Notes under the pieces: model-generated
Seen by the model: the letters and a program-made list of their open reading frames with translations, nothing else
The model's database searches: none
Told to the model about the DNA's origin: nothing
Assembly (NCBI GenBank): GCA_028819575.1
Contig: JAPPLB010000117.1
Span: 1 to 38,285 of the forward strand
Length of the DNA: 38,285 nt
Direction of reading: 5' to 3'
Source of the DNA: Bryobacterales bacterium
GTDB taxonomy: Bacteria > Acidobacteriota > Terriglobia > Bryobacterales > UBA6623
In this document: piece by piece, positions 24,822-33,569 of the stretch
Layout of the letters: every line of letters starts with the position of its first letter
Numbering within the stretch: position 1 is the stretch's first letter
Made by a program: the position numbers and the translations under genes

Positions 24822-25161
24822 GGCGCAGATACCAGAAGCGCAGGAAGTGTCGGTTACCGAGGGCACGCTGAAGGCCGAACTCGCGGACGGACGCACCATC
24901 TCCGTGCCGCTGGCCTGGTATCCCAGGCTCGTCCATGCCACTCGGGAAGAGCGTGACAACTGGCAGCTCATCGGTGAGGGTCAGGGCATTCGCTGGCCCG
25001 ACTTGGACGAAGACCTCAGTGTCGAGGGGTTGATCGCGGGCCGTCCGTCGAAGGAGAGCCAACGCTCTTTCAAGCGATGGCTCGAAGCGAAGCGGGCAGG
25101 CCGCAGCGTGCTGCTTTGCGACCTGACAACTGCTGAACGGGAAAGTGACGGCGGGAAGTAG
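24802..25161 (+). CDS. DUF2442 domain protein
   Basis: Protein of 119 residues. I chose ATG 24802 because GGAGG lies 6 bases upstream (24791-24795) and the family sequence starts here; the frame is open further up to 24715. The DUF2442 pattern is clear: LADGRTISVPLAWYPRL, then AEERDNW-like ATREERDNWQLIGEGQGIRW and PDLDEDLSVEGLIAGRPS. DUF2442 proteins commonly accompany DUF4160 proteins in small two-gene modules suspected to be toxin-antitoxin-like, without an established activity. Here the partner is truncated. The next gene begins 3 bp after the stop. Confidence 0.88.
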   Translation: MITSTIEAQIPEAQEVSVTEGTLKAELADGRTISVPLAWYPRLVHATREERDNWQLIGEGQGIRWPDLDEDLSVEGLIAGRPSKESQRSFKRWLEAKRAGRSVLLCDLTTAERESDGGK

Positions 25162-25164
25162 CAG

Positions 25165-25761
25165 ATGAATCAGAGCGGCGTCATCGAGGCGAATGACCGG
25201 GCTGCGGTTCCGCTGCCGCCGGTGACGTTCCACCGGGGCAACCTGAGGCTGCTCGAAGAGCCGCTGACCGCGCTCTTCTGCTCCATCCGCTGCCCCGGAG
25301 ACCTGATCCTCAAGACCTACGATCTGGCCAGGGAGATGCGTGACGCCGGTGCGCCCGTCATAGGTGGATTCCAGACGCCGATGGAGAAGGAGTGCCTGCG
25401 GCTGCTGCTCCGCGGAACGCAGCCTGTGGTCGTCTGCCCCGCCCGCGGAATCGACAAAATGCGCATCCCCCGCGACTGGCGGGCGCCCCTGGAGGAAGAT
25501 CGCTTCCTGGTCCTCTCGCCCTTCCCTTCCACCCGGCGCCGGCCAACGGTGAAACTCGCGGCCCGGCGCAACGATCTCGTCGCCAATCTTGCCCGCCGGG
25601 TCCTCATCGTCCACGCCGCCCCCGGCGGCAAAACCGAAGCCTTCGCCCGCAAGCTGGCGGAGTCCGGCAAGCCTCTCCTGACCCTCGACAGCCCCGCCAA
25701 CGCGAACTTGATGGAGATGGGGGCGCGGGCGCTAAGTCAAGTCACCGATCTTGTAGTTTGA
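25165..25761 (+). CDS. Stand-alone DprA/Smf-like Rossmann protein
   Basis: Protein of 198 residues resembling the Rossmann core of DprA, the single-strand-DNA and RecA loader used in transformation, but lacking DprA's extra N- and C-terminal domains. Matching landmarks are ALFCSIRCPGDLILKTYDLA, VIGGFQTPMEKECLRLLLRG, QPVVVCPARGIDKMRIP, ARRNDLVANLA (the DprA RNRIIA-like segment) and RVLIVHAAPGGKTEAFARKL. The canonical SxRxGSxYG start of DprA is not seen, so ligand binding may differ. It starts 3 bp after the DUF2442 stop and probably shares its transcript. Related Rossmann proteins include nucleotide sensors in defence systems, which would suit this island, but the role here is unknown. Confidence 0.75.
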   Translation: MNQSGVIEANDRAAVPLPPVTFHRGNLRLLEEPLTALFCSIRCPGDLILKTYDLAREMRDAGAPVIGGFQTPMEKECLRLLLRGTQPVVVCPARGIDKMRIPRDWRAPLEEDRFLVLSPFPSTRRRPTVKLAARRNDLVANLARRVLIVHAAPGGKTEAFARKLAESGKPLLTLDSPANANLMEMGARALSQVTDLVV

Positions 25762-25805
25762 TGGAGTCCATTACCGTATTGATTCCATGACTGCGGGCAA
25801 CCTTT

Positions 25806-27392
25806 ATGACTTTTGACCACAACCCGGGCACCTCGAACAACGCCATGGGCCGACCGATGATCCTCGCCAATGGCACGTTAGTCGACGGAACCGGAGCCGC
25901 CGCCAGGAAGGCGAATGTCCTCGTGAAGGGCGGCGCCATCGCGGAAGTGGGCGCGATCGAGCCTTCCCCCGATTGGGAGACGATCGACTGCTCGGGTCTG
26001 CACATCGCTCCGGGATTCATCGACGTGCACAGTCACGGGGACCGGGAAGCGCTCGATCACCTCCCCAACAAGGTTCTTCAGGGCGTGACGACGGAAATCG
26101 TCGGCAACTGTGGTTTTTCTCTCTTTCCGACGCACCCCAACCCTGGCGGCGAACGGCTGACCGGGGAACTCTTTGACGGTGAGCCTCCCGAGGGTATGGC
26201 CGATACCGATGCCTATCTTTCCGAATTGGCGCGGAAAGGCAGCCGCGTGAATGTTGCCGCGTTGACGGGCCATAGCACCCTCCGGGTGTTCGTCATGAGA
26301 GCCCGCCGCGAAGCACGGGAAGCCGAGCTGACGCAACTGGAACGGGCTCTTGATGATTGCCTGGCTTCCGGCTCCATCGGTTTGTCGACCGGTTTGAACT
26401 GTATCCCCGGAGCCTTCGCCGAGTTTCAGGAGTTGGCGCGGCTCTGCCGTGTTGTCAACAAGCGCGGGGCCTTCTATACGAGCCACTTGAGGGACTACAA
26501 GTTCAAGGTTGTCGAAGCGGTCGACGAAGCCATTGCCCTGGGGCGGACCACCGGGGCTCCCGTGCAGCTCTCGCATCTTCAGGTGGTCGGCAAGAAGAAC
26601 TGGCGCAAGCTGGATTCGGTTCTCGAGCATGTCGATCGCGCCCACCGGGACGGCCTCGATGTCGCCATGGACGCCTATCCCTACCTGGCCGGTTCCTGCT
26701 CGCTGACTCAGCTTCTGCCGTCGTGGTCGATGGAGGGCGGGGTTCCGGGCCTGCTGCGGCGTCTGGCGATGTCCGGGGATTACGAGCGCATCGCCGCTGA
26801 GACGGATGATGGGATGTCGAATACCTGGGATGACATCATGATTTGCCAGGTCGGACCGGGCCGCGCCGAAGGGATCGTGGGGCGGTCGGTGGCTCGTATC
26901 GCCGCCGAACGCGGCCGCCGGGCGGAATGCGTTGCACTCGATCTGCTACGGGAGTATTCCGGTGACGTGCAAATCATTTCGATCAACAACAACGAGGACA
27001 ATCTCAAAAGTGTGCTGACGTACGCCCTGACCATGATCATCACGGACGGGCTGGTGATGGAAGGCATCTCCCATCCACGGACGTTCGGGACCTATCCGAA
27101 GTTTCTGGGAGAGTACGTCCGGGAAAAGAAATGGATGCCGCTGGAACAAGCCGTCGTCAAGACCAGCGCCTTGGCCGCGAAACGCTTTCGGCTGCAAGGC
27201 CGAGGTACGGTCGAGGTTCGTAATTTTGCGGATCTCGTGGTCTTCGATGCCGGCAGAATCGGCTCGGCCTCCGGCTACGACCAGTGTCCGCGCAATCCGG
27301 AAGGCGTTTGCCATGTCCTGGTCAACGGCCGTTTTGTTGTCCGGGATGGAAAGCTGACCGAAGAGCTACCAGGGAGGGCCATTCGGCATTAA
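25806..27392 (+). CDS. N-acyl-D-amino-acid deacylase (D-aminoacylase), amidohydrolase superfamily
   Basis: Zinc amidohydrolase of up to 528 residues that removes acyl groups from N-acyl-D-amino acids. Features are ILANGTLVDGTG at the start of the composite beta domain, APGFIDVHSHGD with the metal-binding HxH (H75, H77), GNCGFS with the family's metal-bridging Cys (C102), and SHLQVVGKKNW with a further metal-ligand His. The C-terminus returns to the beta domain (GTVEVRNFADLVVFD). ATG 25806 gives the longest form; ATG 25845 or 25857 (MILANGTLVDG) fit the family start equally well, and none has a clear ribosome-binding site. The stop TAA (27390-27392) is directly followed by the terminus of the long repeat. 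It probably lies just outside the defence island. Confidence 0.9.
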   Translation: MTFDHNPGTSNNAMGRPMILANGTLVDGTGAAARKANVLVKGGAIAEVGAIEPSPDWETIDCSGLHIAPGFIDVHSHGDREALDHLPNKVLQGVTTEIVGNCGFSLFPTHPNPGGERLTGELFDGEPPEGMADTDAYLSELARKGSRVNVAALTGHSTLRVFVMRARREAREAELTQLERALDDCLASGSIGLSTGLNCIPGAFAEFQELARLCRVVNKRGAFYTSHLRDYKFKVVEAVDEAIALGRTTGAPVQLSHLQVVGKKNWRKLDSVLEHVDRAHRDGLDVAMDAYPYLAGSCSLTQLLPSWSMEGGVPGLLRRLAMSGDYERIAAETDDGMSNTWDDIMICQVGPGRAEGIVGRSVARIAAERGRRAECVALDLLREYSGDVQIISINNNEDNLKSVLTYALTMIITDGLVMEGISHPRTFGTYPKFLGEYVREKKWMPLEQAVVKTSALAAKRFRLQGRGTVEVRNFADLVVFDAGRIGSASGYDQCPRNPEGVCHVLVNGRFVVRDGKLTEELPGRAIRH

Positions 27393-27472
27393 CCTGCATA
27401 TCTCACCACGTGGCGAGGCGAAGTGCGTGAGAGGGCCGTCAGGACGAGGCGCGAGCCGCTTGCCGCGCACAG
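27390..27472. repeat. Left half of the long palindromic repeat
   Basis: TAACCTGCATATCTCACCAC followed by GTGGCGAGGCGAAGTGCG and the arm GAGAGGGCCGTCAGGAC matches the left half of the type A repeat as far as GCTTGCCGCGCACAGACC. The right half is absent. The deacylase stop codon is the first three bases of this half-element. The following promoter region for the FG-GAP gene is only about 50 bp. Confidence 0.8.
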
Positions 27473-27522
27473 ACCTTGGGCGCGATTCCCGATCGACAAG
27501 GAAACAAAGCGAGGAAAATGGG

Positions 27523-30447
27523 ATGTCCCCGAAAAACCTGTTGACACGTAGTAGATTGCTTCTCGTCCTGATCGTAGTGGGCGTCTGTGCGCCGGCTTTC
27601 ACACCGGCGCGCCTTTATGCGGAATCGGAAACCCTTGTCTCGCATAGCCGCTACGAGGACTTTGTTCAGGGAACACCGGGCAATTCCGGGGCCAACCTGT
27701 ACGTGTCGAAGAACGGACGCGTCCAGGTCGTGAATCAGTGGGACCTGAATCGCGATGGCCACGTGGACATCTTGATCAGCAATGACCATGACGTCTTCGA
27801 AACCGCTGACGCCTTCATCTATTGGGGGGACAAGCAAGACGGCTACCGGTCGCTCCTTCCCGATCTTTGGCGCAGCCGGCCGCTGGCTCAGGTCGTGTTC
27901 CAGCTTATGGACGAGCAGGATCACCTCACTCGCCTTCCAACCTCTGGAGGCGGGCGATCCATTGTCGTTGACTTGAACCGTGATGGATACCCGGAGATTG
28001 TTTTCTGCAACTTCATTCACAACTATCCGGGCCTGCGGAACGCTTTTGTGTACTGGGGGTCGTCCAGCGGCTATGACCCCTCGAAACGAACCGAACTTCC
28101 TACGAACTGGGCCAGCGGAGTCGTATCGTCCGATCTGAACGGCGACGGCTATCCGGAGTTGGTTTTCGCCAATCGCGGGGTCGAGCCCGGTTCCGAGAGG
28201 TTCACGCCTCTGGTCGAACCCGTGTCGTACATCTATTGGAACAGCGCCACCGGTTTCCGGTTCGAGAATCGCACGGATGTTCGAACTCCTGTCGCGCGTG
28301 ACGTCACCGTCGGCCGTCTCAACCACGACAATTTCCCGGATCTCGCTTTCATTAGTGATGGCCCGGAAGGCGGCAAGATCAAGATCTTCTTCGGAAATGG
28401 CGGCGCGGCATACACCGATCGACAGAGCCTTTCCATCCCTGTGCCCGAGCCCACCCGTATCGGCGCCTTCGATGTCAATCGGGATGGCTACGATGATCTG
28501 CTCGTTACGGGAGGGTCGGGGGACCAGACGATCGCGATTGGAGAAACCGGAGACACGTCTGAAGATACGAGCTCGGCAGTCTGGATATATCCCGGATCGA
28601 AGGCCGGTCCTTCCCAAGCGAGCGCTGTGCGGTTGCCTTCCTACAAAGCCGCTGACGCCATTTCTGTCGATCTCGATGCCGATGGCCATCAAGACATAGT
28701 GATCGCGAACGACTCTCGCGACAAGAAGGCTGCGGTTGACTCTTTTATCTACTGGGGGTCGGAGCAAGGTTTTTCTTCCGGCCGGCGCAGCGAGTTGCCC
28801 ACGCTTGGTGCGAAATCGGTTGCGGCCGCGGACCTCAATGGCGATTCATTCCCGGACCTTGTTTTCGCCAACTCCAATGACGGCATCACCTACGACGTTC
28901 CGTCGTATGTCTACTGGGGAAGCGCAACCGGATATGCCGGCTACCTGAGATCTGAACTGCAGAGCTTCGGAGCCGTCAGCGTGAACCTCGCCGATCTGAA
29001 TCAGGACGGCGTCACCGAGATCCTGTTTGTCAATCAGTACAGCGGCAAGGTGAGCGGCCGGGTTGGGTCGCACATATTCTGGGGCAACCCCCACCATCAC
29101 TATTCGACAAGTTCAATGACCTCCCTTCCCACGCGGGGAGCCTATGACACCACCGTGGCGGACTTGGATGACGATGGCTTCAACGATGTCGTGTTCTCCA
29201 ACTCCTACATCCCGCAGTCGTACATCTACTGGGGCAGTGAGCAGGGGTTTTCCAAGGAACACCGCCAGGAAATCGATCTGGAAGGCGGGGTCTACACGAG
29301 CAACGCGGCCGATCTGAATCAAGACGGATATCTCGATCTGGTTTTTATCGGCAGGGCGGGAAATCATTCGCGGGCCACCCTCTTGTGGGGGTCCTCCAAG
29401 GGGTTCTCACGAGACAACGGCACGCGCCTTTCGATTGAAGAGGAACGCAGCCTCGGCAACGTTGTGGCGGACCTGAATCGCGATGGCTACCTCGATCTGG
29501 TCTTCTCCGGCGACTACTTCGGGACGATCACGATCTTCTGGGGAAGTCCGAGCGGTTATTCGGAGCAGAAGCGCTGGACCCGCTTCGTCTCCGCCGGAAG
29601 CATCAAGCTGGCCGACCTCAATCGCGATGGGCTGTTGGACTTCGTCATCTCCGGATCATTCGATCCGGGGAGGAAATCACGCAACACGCAGACACGCATC
29701 TTTTGGGGTACGGCGGACGGCGTCCCCTCCGGGCAGCCTGCGTTCGAGCTGGAAGCATATCAGTCGCTCGAATGCGGAATCGCTGATCTGAACCGGGATG
29801 GAAATCTCGATTTGGCGCTTTCCAACTACATGTCCGAGACCACTCGCGCTCTGCCCCTTTTCATCTACTGGGGTGACGACATCGCTTCGTTCAGCAACCG
29901 GCGTCGCACTGAACTGCCGGCTGACTCGTCCGCAGGCATTCAGACGATCGATTTGAACCGCGACGGCTACCGTGAGATCGTCATTCACAATCACCTGAGG
30001 GATGCGAATCATTCCATCAATAGCGCCATTTACTGGAATGGTCCGGATGGGTTCAGCAGGCGGCACCGAACCATGCTGCCGACCTTCGGCCCCCACTTTT
30101 CGCAGGCCGTGGACCCCGGAAACCTGTATACGCGAGAGCTCGAGGAAGAGTATGTCTCTCCCGCCGTCGAGATTCCGGCCGGGGAAACGCCGGCCGAACT
30201 GAGTTGGCGTTCCCATGAACCGCATGGGGCCCGACTGCGCTTTCAGGTTCGAATGGCCGCATCGCGAGAGGCTCTCCAAGACACATCCTGGAGCGGCCCC
30301 CAGGGAAGCGATACCTACTTCGAAACCTCGGGCGAGGATCTGCCATTGCAGCAGGCCGGACGCTTGCTGCAATACCGCGCCGTCTTTCAGTCGCCGGACG
30401 GGGGCTCGTGGCCGATCCTGGACGAAGTCAGCATCGTATTCAGGTAG
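27523..30447 (+). CDS. Secreted FG-GAP/VCBS-repeat beta-propeller protein, 14 repeats
   Basis: Exported protein of 974 residues. ATG 27523 has GAGGAAAA about 5-12 bases upstream and starts a signal peptide (SRLLLVLIVVGVCAPAF, cleavage likely after LYA); the upstream open extension lies partly in the repeat and is ignored. Fourteen calcium-loop motifs of the DLNRDGYLDLVF type run from residue 74 to residue 810, about 57 residues apart, each with a YWGSxxGY-type turn. Fourteen blades suit two seven-bladed propellers. The last 100 residues (about 870-974) form a separate beta-sandwich-like module with SWSGPQGSDTYFET and GRLLQYRAVFQSPDGG. Several motifs are degenerate, such as RLNHDNFPDLAF and DLNGDSFPDLVF. 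It is likely an extracellular binding or surface protein; the ligand is unknown. Confidence 0.9.
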   Translation: MSPKNLLTRSRLLLVLIVVGVCAPAFTPARLYAESETLVSHSRYEDFVQGTPGNSGANLYVSKNGRVQVVNQWDLNRDGHVDILISNDHDVFETADAFIYWGDKQDGYRSLLPDLWRSRPLAQVVFQLMDEQDHLTRLPTSGGGRSIVVDLNRDGYPEIVFCNFIHNYPGLRNAFVYWGSSSGYDPSKRTELPTNWASGVVSSDLNGDGYPELVFANRGVEPGSERFTPLVEPVSYIYWNSATGFRFENRTDVRTPVARDVTVGRLNHDNFPDLAFISDGPEGGKIKIFFGNGGAAYTDRQSLSIPVPEPTRIGAFDVNRDGYDDLLVTGGSGDQTIAIGETGDTSEDTSSAVWIYPGSKAGPSQASAVRLPSYKAADAISVDLDADGHQDIVIANDSRDKKAAVDSFIYWGSEQGFSSGRRSELPTLGAKSVAAADLNGDSFPDLVFANSNDGITYDVPSYVYWGSATGYAGYLRSELQSFGAVSVNLADLNQDGVTEILFVNQYSGKVSGRVGSHIFWGNPHHHYSTSSMTSLPTRGAYDTTVADLDDDGFNDVVFSNSYIPQSYIYWGSEQGFSKEHRQEIDLEGGVYTSNAADLNQDGYLDLVFIGRAGNHSRATLLWGSSKGFSRDNGTRLSIEEERSLGNVVADLNRDGYLDLVFSGDYFGTITIFWGSPSGYSEQKRWTRFVSAGSIKLADLNRDGLLDFVISGSFDPGRKSRNTQTRIFWGTADGVPSGQPAFELEAYQSLECGIADLNRDGNLDLALSNYMSETTRALPLFIYWGDDIASFSNRRRTELPADSSAGIQTIDLNRDGYREIVIHNHLRDANHSINSAIYWNGPDGFSRRHRTMLPTFGPHFSQAVDPGNLYTRELEEEYVSPAVEIPAGETPAELSWRSHEPHGARLRFQVRMAASREALQDTSWSGPQGSDTYFETSGEDLPLQQAGRLLQYRAVFQSPDGGSWPILDEVSIVFR

Positions 30448-30607
30448 CATCGACAAAACCGATTGCCTGTCGGTTCGCATCAGGTTTGACGGGTTTTTAT
30501 CTGCCGCATCCGTCGATATGCTCCGGCAATTTGATGCAGTTTGCCTGACAGGCGTTTGGAGCACTTTCATTGACAGTATTCCTGACCGGCTGAAATGATG
30601 ATCCTTC

Positions 30608-31531
30608 GTGGCGTCCAATTCGAATAAAGTATCCGTCGGGCTGGTCCAGCATTCGTGTTCCCGGGATAGTGATGCCAACCTGACTCGGGCTCTCGACGGC
30701 ATTCGCGAAGCGGCAGGTCGTGGAGCACGGATTGTCTGTCTCCAGGAACTCTTTCGCTCGCTGTACTTCTGCCAGGAAGAGAATGCCGACTGGTTCGATC
30801 TGGCGGAACCGGTTCCCGGTCCAACCACGGATCGGTTGTCGGAAACGGCGCGTGAGCACGAAGTCGTCGTGATCGGGTCTGTGTTCGAAAGGCGGGCCGC
30901 GGGCCTCTACCACAACTCGGCGGTGGTGATCGACGCGGACGGTTCGCTGTCGGGCGCGTACCGCAAGATGCACATCCCCGACGATCCGCTTTACCACGAG
31001 AAGTTCTATTTCACCCCCGGGGACCTCGGCTTCCGAACGTTCGCAACTCGCTACGCGAACATCGGCGTACTGATCTGCTGGGACCAGTGGTATCCGGAGG
31101 CGGCCCGTCTGACGGCGCTCAAGGGAGCGGAAGTCCTCTTCTTCCCGACGGCCATTGGATGGCATCCAGCGGAGAAAGAGGAAGCAGGCGAACAACAGCT
31201 CGATGCCTGGCGCACCATCCAGAGAAGCCATGCCATTGCCAACGGCGTCTTCGTGGCGGCGCCGAACCGTGTCGGGCATGAAACGCCGCTGGCAAGTTCG
31301 CCGCACCGCCCGGCCGGCTATCGAGGCATCGAGTTCTGGGGCGGGTCGTTCGTCTGCGACCCTTCCGGGGTCGTCCTGGCCGAAGCTCCTAACGATCGGG
31401 ACTCCGTTCTGGTTGCCGAGATTGATCTCAGTCGTGTCGACGACACGCGCCGGAACTGGCCCTTCCTTCGGGACCGCCGCGTCGACGCCTACGAAGGCCT
31501 TCAGTCCCGCTATCTGGGCTGCGGGCAGTAA
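30608..31531 (+). CDS. aguB: N-carbamoylputrescine amidase
   Basis: Nitrilase-superfamily enzyme of 307 residues that hydrolyses N-carbamoylputrescine to putrescine, ammonia and carbon dioxide. The Glu-Lys-Cys triad is visible: E in CLQELFRSLYFCQ, K in YRKMHIPDDPLY and C in GVLICWDQWYPEAARL. FYFTPGDLGF and FFPTAIGWHP are typical of AguB. It starts with GTG 30608 because the nearby ATGs at 30595 and 30598 are out of frame. A TTGACA (30570-30575) with a weak AATGAT (30594-30599) lies just before it. The gene ends 4 bp before aguA, and together the two encode agmatine to putrescine conversion. No arginine decarboxylase gene is present here. Confidence 0.95.
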   Translation: MASNSNKVSVGLVQHSCSRDSDANLTRALDGIREAAGRGARIVCLQELFRSLYFCQEENADWFDLAEPVPGPTTDRLSETAREHEVVVIGSVFERRAAGLYHNSAVVIDADGSLSGAYRKMHIPDDPLYHEKFYFTPGDLGFRTFATRYANIGVLICWDQWYPEAARLTALKGAEVLFFPTAIGWHPAEKEEAGEQQLDAWRTIQRSHAIANGVFVAAPNRVGHETPLASSPHRPAGYRGIEFWGGSFVCDPSGVVLAEAPNDRDSVLVAEIDLSRVDDTRRNWPFLRDRRVDAYEGLQSRYLGCGQ

Positions 31532-31535
31532 GGGA

Positions 31536-32624
31536 ATGGGAAGCGGCTCCGTGTCCCATGCACAAGGGTTTCGCATGCCCGCCGAGTGGGAGCCTCACGA
31601 GGCGACCTGGCTCGCCTGGCCTCACAACCGCGACGACTGGCCGGGCAAGACTGCGACGGTCTACTGGGTCTACGCCGAGATCATCCGCCATCTTCACCAA
31701 TATGAGGTGATCCGGCTCATCGTCCCGGACAGCTCCCGGGAAAAACAAGCGCGCCGTGTCTTGCAGCGAGCGGGCATTGAGAACTTTTCACAAATCGAGT
31801 TCCACCGGCTCCCGACCGATCGCTCCTGGGTGCGTGACAGCGGCCCGCTGTTTGTCGTGAACGAGCAGGAAGTCGCTGCCACATGCTGGCGTTTCTCGGC
31901 ATGGGCCCGATATCCGGACTGGAGGAAAGATGATGCCGTAGCTGAGAAGATCGCTCGTCGATGCGGCGTGAAGGTCTGGCGGCCAAAGTACGGCCTCCGC
32001 CGGATCGTTCTCGAAGGAGGCGCGGTTGACGTCAACGGCCATGGCGCAGTGCTCACGACGGAGGAGTGTCTCTTGGGCGAGCAACAACAACGTAATCCCG
32101 GCATGACACGCGAAGACTATGAACAGGCCTTCAGCGATTACCTCGGAATCCGCCAGGTTCTGTGGCTGGGACGGGGCATTGCGGGGGATGACACGAGCGG
32201 TCACATCGACGATCTCGCACGGTTCGTGGCGCCGGGAACCGTCATCACCGTCGTGGAAACTGATTCACGGGACGCCAACTACAAGCCACTCCGAGACAAC
32301 TTGAAGCGCCTCGAAACGATGTGCGACCAGGATGGCCATCCGTTGGAGATCGTCGAGTTGCCGATGCCCAGGCCGCTGACGTTCGACGGCTGCCGCCTGC
32401 CGGCCAGCTATGCGAATTTCTACATCGCCAACGGGCTTGTGCTTGTCCCGACTTTCAATGACCCGAATGACCGCATCGCGCTCGATATCCTGGCCCGCCT
32501 GTTCCCCCGTCGCGAGGTCATCGGAATCCACAGCATCGACTTCGCCTGGGGCTTCGGAACACTGCATTGCAGCACTCAGCAGCAGCCCGCCGTCGGAACG
32601 CGAGAGACCGCAAAGCAAGGCTGA
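31536..32624 (+). CDS. aguA: Agmatine deiminase
   Basis: Converts agmatine to N-carbamoylputrescine, the substrate of the neighbouring AguB. The protein has 362 residues from ATG 31536; GTG 31551, closer to the conserved start GFRMPAEWEPHEATWLAWPH, is an alternative. The frame is open far upstream to 31155, but that part overlaps aguB in another frame and is not coding. Catalytic features are the guanidine-modifying-enzyme motifs DRSWVRDSGPLF, LEGGAVDVNGHG, HIDDLARFV and the nucleophile Cys in FGTLHCSTQQQP near the C-terminus. The gene follows aguB by 4 bp. Confidence 0.95.
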   Translation: MGSGSVSHAQGFRMPAEWEPHEATWLAWPHNRDDWPGKTATVYWVYAEIIRHLHQYEVIRLIVPDSSREKQARRVLQRAGIENFSQIEFHRLPTDRSWVRDSGPLFVVNEQEVAATCWRFSAWARYPDWRKDDAVAEKIARRCGVKVWRPKYGLRRIVLEGGAVDVNGHGAVLTTEECLLGEQQQRNPGMTREDYEQAFSDYLGIRQVLWLGRGIAGDDTSGHIDDLARFVAPGTVITVVETDSRDANYKPLRDNLKRLETMCDQDGHPLEIVELPMPRPLTFDGCRLPASYANFYIANGLVLVPTFNDPNDRIALDILARLFPRREVIGIHSIDFAWGFGTLHCSTQQQPAVGTRETAKQG

Positions 32625-32657
32625 TCCGCCAAAGAGAAAAAGACTTGATCGGCTATA

Positions 32658-33569
32658 ATGACCACTCTGATGGCCGCAGTGACGAGGGTGCGAGTCCCGG
32701 CATCGAGCGCCAATCTGGGATCGGGATTCGACACGCTCGGTCTGGCTCTCAATCTCTATCTCGAGTGCTCCTTCGAGCCTTCGGATTCACTTGCGATCAC
32801 AGCCAGCGGCCGCGACATCGACTCGATTCCCCGCGATGAAACGAACCTGATCTGGCGAACGGCCGTGGCAGTCGCCAAGTCGCAGCATCGCAAGATGCCG
32901 GCGATTCGATTGGGGATCCGCAACGAAATCCCGATCGGCAAGGGGCTCGGTTCGAGCGCAACTGCTCTGGTCGCGGGAGTGGCCATCGCCGCCCGTGCAT
33001 TGCATCTCGATTGGGATCACCACCGCATCCTCGATGAAGCCGCGCGGCTTGAGGGCCATCCCGACAACGTGGCGGCGGCTGTCCTGGGCTCGGCGGTCAC
33101 GGCCGCGATCGACGCGGACGGCGTAACTCGGGCGGTGCGTCTCGAAATGCCGCCAACTTTTCGGGTAGCCGTTGTTTGTCCCGGCTTTGTGCTCTCGACG
33201 GACCGAATGCGGTCGGTGCTGCCCAACTGCTATTCGCGCGAGGACACGGTTTTCAACTTGCAGCGAGCGACGCTGCTGGTTGCCGGTCTCGCTACCGGGA
33301 ACCACGAGGCCTTCCCCGAGGCTTTCAATGACAGGCTGCATCAACCCCACCGCATGGCGAACGTCCCGGGCATGGAACAGATCTTGAAGCTGCGGGCTCC
33401 CGGCCTGCTGGGGTGCGCCTTGAGCGGCTCGGGACCCTCGATCCTGGTGTTCTACGAAGAGAATTCCGAAAGCGTGCTCGAGTTGGTCCGTGGCGAGTTC
33501 GGGCGCTCCGGCCAATCGAGTGAAGTGGTTGCACACGGTATTGACGAGGAGGGTTTGCAAATCACATGA
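32658..33569 (+). CDS. thrB: Homoserine kinase
   Basis: GHMP-family kinase of 303 residues that phosphorylates homoserine in threonine synthesis. It has the N-terminal VRVPASSANLGSGFDTLGLA, the ATP-binding motif IPIGKGLGSSATALVAG (about residues 91-107), LEGHPDNVAAAV and the C-terminal GCALSGSGPSILVF. ATG 32658 or ATG 32670 (MAAVTRV) could be the start. The TGA overlaps the start of the U32 gene by 4 bp. The other threonine genes are not in the window. Confidence 0.95.
   Translation: MTTLMAAVTRVRVPASSANLGSGFDTLGLALNLYLECSFEPSDSLAITASGRDIDSIPRDETNLIWRTAVAVAKSQHRKMPAIRLGIRNEIPIGKGLGSSATALVAGVAIAARALHLDWDHHRILDEAARLEGHPDNVAAAVLGSAVTAAIDADGVTRAVRLEMPPTFRVAVVCPGFVLSTDRMRSVLPNCYSREDTVFNLQRATLLVAGLATGNHEAFPEAFNDRLHQPHRMANVPGMEQILKLRAPGLLGCALSGSGPSILVFYEENSESVLELVRGEFGRSGQSSEVVAHGIDEEGLQIT

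Noticed and set aside
31155..31535. An in-frame upstream extension of the agmatine deiminase gene.
   Set aside because: It overlaps aguB in another frame and the extra 127 residues have no similarity to the family, whose conserved start lies after 31536.
32654..32659. TATAAT overlapping the thrB start.
   Set aside because: There is no -35-like hexamer at the right distance, and a promoter here would put the transcription start inside the gene, downstream of ATG 32658.
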